From positions 1-27,006 of the forward strand of contig URXU01000014.1 of NCBI GenBank assembly GCA_900552005.1: a stretch of DNA of 27,006 nucleotides, in the 5' to 3' direction. This DNA is from an uncultured Phascolarctobacterium sp. GTDB lineage: Bacteria; Bacillota; Negativicutes; Acidaminococcales; Acidaminococcaceae. Within the stretch, counting starts at the first letter, position 1. Every line of letters begins with the position of its first letter. The position numbers and the translations under genes are program-made. Of this stretch, positions 24,118 through 27,006 are shown one piece after another. The notes under the pieces were generated by a model. That model saw nothing but the letters and a program-made list of their open reading frames with translations, had not been told where the DNA came from and searched no databases.

Positions 24118-24161
24118 GTTATAAACCTTTTTTGTTAGCACTGTCAATAGATGAGTGCTAA
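24118..24161 (-). promoter_or_regulatory. hsp20 promoter overlapped by a CIRCE (HrcA) operator
   Basis: The CIRCE consensus TTAGCACTC-N9-GAGTGCTAA is matched at 24135-24161 by TTAGCACTG-N9-GAGTGCTAA, with one mismatch. On the minus strand a consensus -35 TTGACA (24142-24147) lies mostly in the CIRCE spacer, and TATAAC (24118-24123) follows 18 bases later. HrcA bound here would block RNA polymerase directly. hrcA itself is not in the window. Confidence 0.88.
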
Positions 24162-24220
24162 TTTCACATAATCTACAAATTTGCATAATTTATCTTTATT
24201 CTTTATATTTTCACAAAACA
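24162..24220. other. AT-rich stretch between the hsp20 promoter and the DnaA-box cluster
   Basis: About 59 bases, very rich in A and T (many TTTA/ATTT runs), without a gene. With 24221-24305 it belongs to the 318-base gap between hsp20 and the permease gene, which also holds a promoter/CIRCE, DnaA-like boxes and a terminator. It may be only an AT-rich upstream element. Confidence 0.5.
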
Positions 24221-24274
24221 TTTTCCACAGTTTATCCACAACAGTGCATAACTTATCCACCTATTTGTGGATAA
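24221..24274. promoter_or_regulatory. Cluster of four DnaA-box-like 9-mers
   Basis: TTTTCCACA at 24221-24229 (one mismatch), TTATCCACA at 24232-24240 (perfect), TTATCCACC at 24253-24261 (one mismatch) and TTATCCACA on the minus strand at 24266-24274 (perfect). The first three are direct repeats with starts 11 and 21 bases apart, close to whole helical turns; the fourth is inverted. No dnaA or dnaN is near and all genes on both sides read the same way, so this is more likely a regulatory or titration cluster than the origin. Confidence 0.65.
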
Positions 24275-24305
24275 AAAAGACCCGACAGCAACTGCCGGGT
24301 CTTGA
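24268..24305 (-). terminator. Terminator after the purine permease
   Basis: An AAGACCCG/CGGGTCTT stem (about 24278-24304) with an 11-base loop is followed by TTTTTTATCC on the minus strand. The T-run overlaps the inverted DnaA-like box. Confidence 0.85.
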
Positions 24306-24321
24306 AAAATATGCATTTCCA

Positions 24322-25710
24322 TCAGACATAAATATATTTGAGCACAAAGAGGATTGCCAGCACATGCATGACGCTGCTGATTTTCTTATATTTATAACTG
24401 CCGCTGGCCAGATTAATGATCACATAAGAAATAACTCCCATGGAAATACCCTCGGAAATAGAATAAGCAAAGGGCATAGCAACAGCCGCAATAAAAGCCG
24501 GTATTGCTTCACTAAGGTCCGTAAAATCAATATGCAGCATACTGCTGAACATAGCAAAGCCTACTATTACCAGAGCAGGAGCCGTTGCAAAAGGAGGTAT
24601 CGCAAGAAAAAGCGGTGCAAATAACAGGCTGACAAGAAACAGTACGGCAACAGTCAACGCCGTCAGTCCTGTACGGCCTCCGGCCGCTACGCCAGCTGAA
24701 CTTTCAACAGTAGTAGTGACAGTAGAAGTACCTAAAACAGCGCCGCAGGTCGTTGCCATGGCATCGGCCAGCAAGGCACCTCTGACCGCCGGCAGTTTAC
24801 CGTCTTTATCAAGCATATTGGCTTTCGACGCAACACCAATCAATGTGCCAATAGTATCAAACAAATCTACGAACATAAAAGAAAGCATTACGGTCACAAA
24901 GTTAAAACTTAATACCGCACTGAAATCAAACTGCATAAATGTCGGCATAATACTGGGAATAACCATTCCACCGGAAAAATCAGGAAATACTGAATGCATT
25001 CCCTGTGCAGGATTAGGAACATAAACCCCTGTCATCTCACAAAAAACGCCTAATATCCAGGTAAATAAAATTCCTGCCAAAATCGCACCGGGAAATCTTT
25101 TTGCCATAAGTACCGCAGTCATCAGAATACCTATCAAAGCAAGCAGCGCACCAATCCCTGCCGTATGAAACTCACCGCTGGCCAAAGCAGCCCTGAACGG
25201 ATATAACGAAACCAGATTAGGACCATCTACAATAATACGTGCATTCTGCAGTCCGATAAAGGCAATAAAAAGCCCTATGCCGCTGGTAACACCATATTTC
25301 AGTGCTGGCGGAATGCTGTTGAAAATTGCTTCACGCACCTTAGTCAAAGATAAAATAATAAAAATAATACCCTCAATAAAGACAGCTGTCAGCGCCACCT
25401 GCCAGGAATAGCCCATTTGCCCTACTACTGTGTAGGTAAAAAAAGCATTAAGCCCCATTCCTGGAGCCAGGGCAAACGGATAATTGGCCATAACAGCCAT
25501 AAACAGGGTGCCGAGACATGCAGCCAGAGCTGTTGCCGTAAAAACAGCACCGGCATCCATGCCGGCCTTACTAAGAATACTTGGATTAACAGCCAAAATA
25601 TAGGCAATAGTCATAAAAGTTGTCAGTCCGGCCATGAGCTCCGTTCTGACACTGGTCCTGCTCGCTCGTAATTTAAAAAGTCTCTCTAAGATTGCTTGCA
25701 AATTTCTCAC
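24322..25710 (-). CDS. Purine (adenine/hypoxanthine/guanine) permease, NCS2 AzgA type
   Basis: This is a 462-residue inner-membrane transporter with about 12-14 hydrophobic helices. It matches the AzgA-like branch (PbuG, PbuO, AdeP, GhxP): the N-terminal TELMAGLTTFMTIAYILAVNPSILS, FALAPGMGLNAFFTYTVVG, the FVDLFDTIGTLIGVASKANMLD segment, ATTCGAVLGTSTVTTTVESSAGVAAGGRTGLTALT and a C-terminal PFAYSISEGISMGVISYV. Which purine it carries cannot be decided. The start is probably GTG at 25710 or TTG at 25701; the latter has GGAG eight bases upstream. A promoter at 25745-25773 gives a leader of about 30 bases, too short for a purine riboswitch. Confidence 0.93.
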   Translation of the reverse strand: MRNLQAILERLFKLRASRTSVRTELMAGLTTFMTIAYILAVNPSILSKAGMDAGAVFTATALAACLGTLFMAVMANYPFALAPGMGLNAFFTYTVVGQMGYSWQVALTAVFIEGIIFIILSLTKVREAIFNSIPPALKYGVTSGIGLFIAFIGLQNARIIVDGPNLVSLYPFRAALASGEFHTAGIGALLALIGILMTAVLMAKRFPGAILAGILFTWILGVFCEMTGVYVPNPAQGMHSVFPDFSGGMVIPSIMPTFMQFDFSAVLSFNFVTVMLSFMFVDLFDTIGTLIGVASKANMLDKDGKLPAVRGALLADAMATTCGAVLGTSTVTTTVESSAGVAAGGRTGLTALTVAVLFLVSLLFAPLFLAIPPFATAPALVIVGFAMFSSMLHIDFTDLSEAIPAFIAAVAMPFAYSISEGISMGVISYVIINLASGSYKYKKISSVMHVLAILFVLKYIYV

Positions 25711-25744
25711 TCCATCGCTTTAGTTTAGGGGTGTACTCAGTAAG

Positions 25745-25773
25745 ATTTTATGGTATCTGTCCATCCTTGTCAA
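25745..25773 (-). promoter_or_regulatory. Sigma-A-type promoter for the purine permease
   Basis: On the minus strand a consensus TTGACA (25768-25773) and TAAAAT (25745-25750) are separated by 17 bases. Confidence 0.72.
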
Positions 25774-25790
25774 TTGTCTTCGCAGCTGTT

Positions 25791-25829
25791 AACAAATAAG
25801 CCCAAAGGGTCTTAAGATCCTTTGGGCTT
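25791..25829 (-). terminator. Terminator after the thioesterase gene
   Basis: An 11-bp perfect stem (AAGCCCAAAGG, 25798-25808 with 25819-25829) is followed on the minus strand by ATTTGTT. It ends the MmgE/PrpD-thioesterase unit. Confidence 0.82.
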
Positions 25830-25832
25830 CTC

Positions 25833-26267
25833 TCACCATTTAGCCGGAATATTAGGAAAATCTGCAATGGCCAGCATACAACTTATCCCTGTTGCCAGCA
25901 TTCTGCCGTTTTCATCAAAAATATTCATATTCATATTCAAATTGGCTGCATCTTGATAGCTGACGATAGCTTCAGCCTCCACAAAAGTGCCTGCTTCCGC
26001 TGCTTTGATAAAATCCACCGTCATGGATACGGTAACTACCCTTTTGCCTACTGAAGCTGCTGCAATGCCGGTAGCATTGTCCATCAACGTCATCAGCAGC
26101 CCGCCATGCAGCTTATTATTGAGATTGGTATGTTTATCCGCGTCAATTCTAAGTCCCACTCGGGCTTTGCCACAGCTAATTTCCGTTATCTCAATACCAC
26201 ATAGCTTCATAAAACTATTATGCGTATAAAGCTCCTTAATATACGCACAAATTTCAGAAGGTGTCAA
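25833..26267 (-). CDS. PaaI-type hotdog-fold acyl-CoA thioesterase
   Basis: The protein has about 144 residues from a TTG at 26267 (AGGAGG seven bases upstream); an ATG at 26288 has no ribosome-binding site and overlaps the previous gene. The hotdog signature is present: MKLCGIEITEISCGKARVGL, then NLNNKLHGGLLMTLMDNATGIAA (the His-Gly-Gly and Asp of the PaaI/YbgC-like active site), then VTVSMTVDFIKAAEAG. Members hydrolyse acyl- or aryl-CoA thioesters; the substrate is unknown. It begins two bases after the MmgE/PrpD stop, so translation is probably coupled and the two may act on related acyl metabolites. Confidence 0.87.
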   Translation of the reverse strand: MTPSEICAYIKELYTHNSFMKLCGIEITEISCGKARVGLRIDADKHTNLNNKLHGGLLMTLMDNATGIAAASVGKRVVTVSMTVDFIKAAEAGTFVEAEAIVSYQDAANLNMNMNIFDENGRMLATGISCMLAIADFPNIPAKW

Positions 26268-26269
26268 TA

Positions 26270-27006
26270 TCACCCCTCCTTCCAGCATTCAGCAAGACTC
26301 TGTGCGAAATCATCACAGTTTTCTATGTGTTCGATAAGTTCGCACAATTTTCCTGCCGACTGCTGCCCGTATACAGGTACAGCCAAATGCATGAATTTAG
26401 CTTTTGCTTCTTCCCAGCTGACGGGATTGTCCGGATCCCCTTTCGGGAAGTCAACCTGACGGGTAAGTACTTGGCCGTTGCGGCATATTATTTCAACCTT
26501 AGAGGCCAGTTTGTCGGCATCTTCCTGATGAATGCGTTCTATTTCAGCATCACGAATAACCTGTATTTTGGTCATAAGTTTTCTCAGCTCTTCATCATGA
26601 ATGATATCCGCAGCAAACTGCTCAATACCCACGGTGCCAAATCTCAGCATGGCTGCCACGCAATACTGAATGCTGAATTTACAGCCATAAGGATTCTGCG
26701 GCTCAGGATTATTGATCAGGTAATCAGTAATATCATTGACATATAATTTAACCGTTTCAATATCTTCCGGCTGCAGATTATTTTCCTGTTTCAGCACCTG
26801 TGCCGCATAAATGGAGGCATGTCCATGTTTGCAGCAAGCATAGGGTTTGAAGGAGTTTCTGTCAATACGCAAACTACTGCTGTTAAGGTCTTCGGTAAGC
26901 TTGTCCCAATGAGGTTCCGGTACCATTGCACGGCAAAAACCTTTTTCGCCTTCCAAAATTTGACTGGCACCGGTAAAGCCATTGCGGGACAGATAGGCTG
27001 ACAGTA
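26270..27006 (-). CDS. MmgE/PrpD family protein, 5' end beyond the window
   Basis: The frame is open from the right edge to the stop at 26270; about 245 C-terminal residues are visible. It begins LSAYLSRNGFTGASQILEGEKGF, a typical segment after the active-site region of MmgE/PrpD proteins, then SFKPYACCKHGHASIYAAQVL (the conserved KxxxxCxxxH group), FSIQYCVAAMLRFG, and a C-terminal domain ending ECWKEG. The family includes 2-methylcitrate dehydratase and cis-aconitate decarboxylase, so the exact reaction cannot be assigned. The first half of the protein is missing from the window; nothing looks frameshifted in the visible part. Confidence 0.88.
   Translation of the reverse strand, partial: LSAYLSRNGFTGASQILEGEKGFCRAMVPEPHWDKLTEDLNSSSLRIDRNSFKPYACCKHGHASIYAAQVLKQENNLQPEDIETVKLYVNDITDYLINNPEPQNPYGCKFSIQYCVAAMLRFGTVGIEQFAADIIHDEELRKLMTKIQVIRDAEIERIHQEDADKLASKVEIICRNGQVLTRQVDFPKGDPDNPVSWEEAKAKFMHLAVPVYGQQSAGKLCELIEHIENCDDFAQSLAECWKEG

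Noticed and set aside
24162..24274. The AT-rich stretch plus DnaA-box cluster as the chromosomal origin
   Set aside because: No dnaA, dnaN, rpmH or gidB nearby, and genes on both sides read in the same direction with no strand switch, so a regulatory or titration cluster is more likely.
25701..25830. A purine riboswitch upstream of the purine permease
   Set aside because: The promoter leaves a leader of only about 30 bases and the upstream hairpin is the terminator of the previous gene.
1..27006. Mobile elements, CRISPR arrays, tRNA or rRNA genes
   Set aside because: I saw no transposase, regularly spaced repeats, cloverleaf sequence or rRNA motifs. Gene order is conserved housekeeping throughout.

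Overview
The window is chromosomal housekeeping DNA from a Gram-negative-type Firmicute. The best guess is Negativicutes, possibly the Acidaminococcaceae/Phascolarctobacterium side. This rests on Firmicute-style gene order (prfA-prmC-sua5-rpiB-ywlG-glyA-upp-comEB, murA next to an mbl-type mreB, hsp20 under a CIRCE element) and on a complete F-type ATP synthase operon downstream of wecA-wecB. The class assignment is inference from gene content. Every gene I can support lies on the minus strand, so transcription runs from high to low coordinates and the window appears to sit within one replication arm.

In transcription order, a 5'-truncated MmgE/PrpD gene (right edge) is followed by a hotdog thioesterase and a terminator. 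Next come an AzgA-type purine permease with its own sigma-A-like promoter, a terminator, a cluster of four DnaA-box-like sites, and a CIRCE-controlled hsp20. rpmE follows as a single-gene unit. A long operon then runs DUF1385 - prfA - prmC - sua5 - rpiB - ywlG - glyA - upp - dCMP deaminase and ends at a strong terminator at 15.7 kb. A new promoter starts wecA - wecB, and the ATP synthase genes follow: atpZ-like, atpI, atpB, atpE, atpF, atpA, atpG, atpD, atpC, ending at a terminator at 6.1 kb. After that come two small unknown genes (coiled coil; membrane plus coiled coil), murA, mbl, and three exported or anchored envelope proteins: an AMIN/phosphodiester glycosidase, a lipoyl-like single-domain protein, and a SpoIVB-like S55 peptidase truncated at the left edge.

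The most unusual item is the ATP synthase. There is no separate atpH (delta). Instead atpA encodes about 618 residues, whose first ~105 contain a clear delta C-terminal domain joined in frame to a complete alpha subunit; no coding sequence for the delta N-terminal domain is visible. The c subunit of the same enzyme has an acidic residue (Asp30) at the helix-1 position of Gln32/Glu32 in Na+-type c rings, plus Glu63-Ser64 in helix 2. This suggests an unusual, possibly two-carboxylate ion site. A second item is the S55 peptidase at the left edge, whose serine half precedes its histidine half, the reverse of SpoIVB, which looks like a circular permutation. A third is the DnaA-box cluster far from any recognisable origin context.

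The strands were read by eye and no searches were run. Homology statements rest on recognised motifs.
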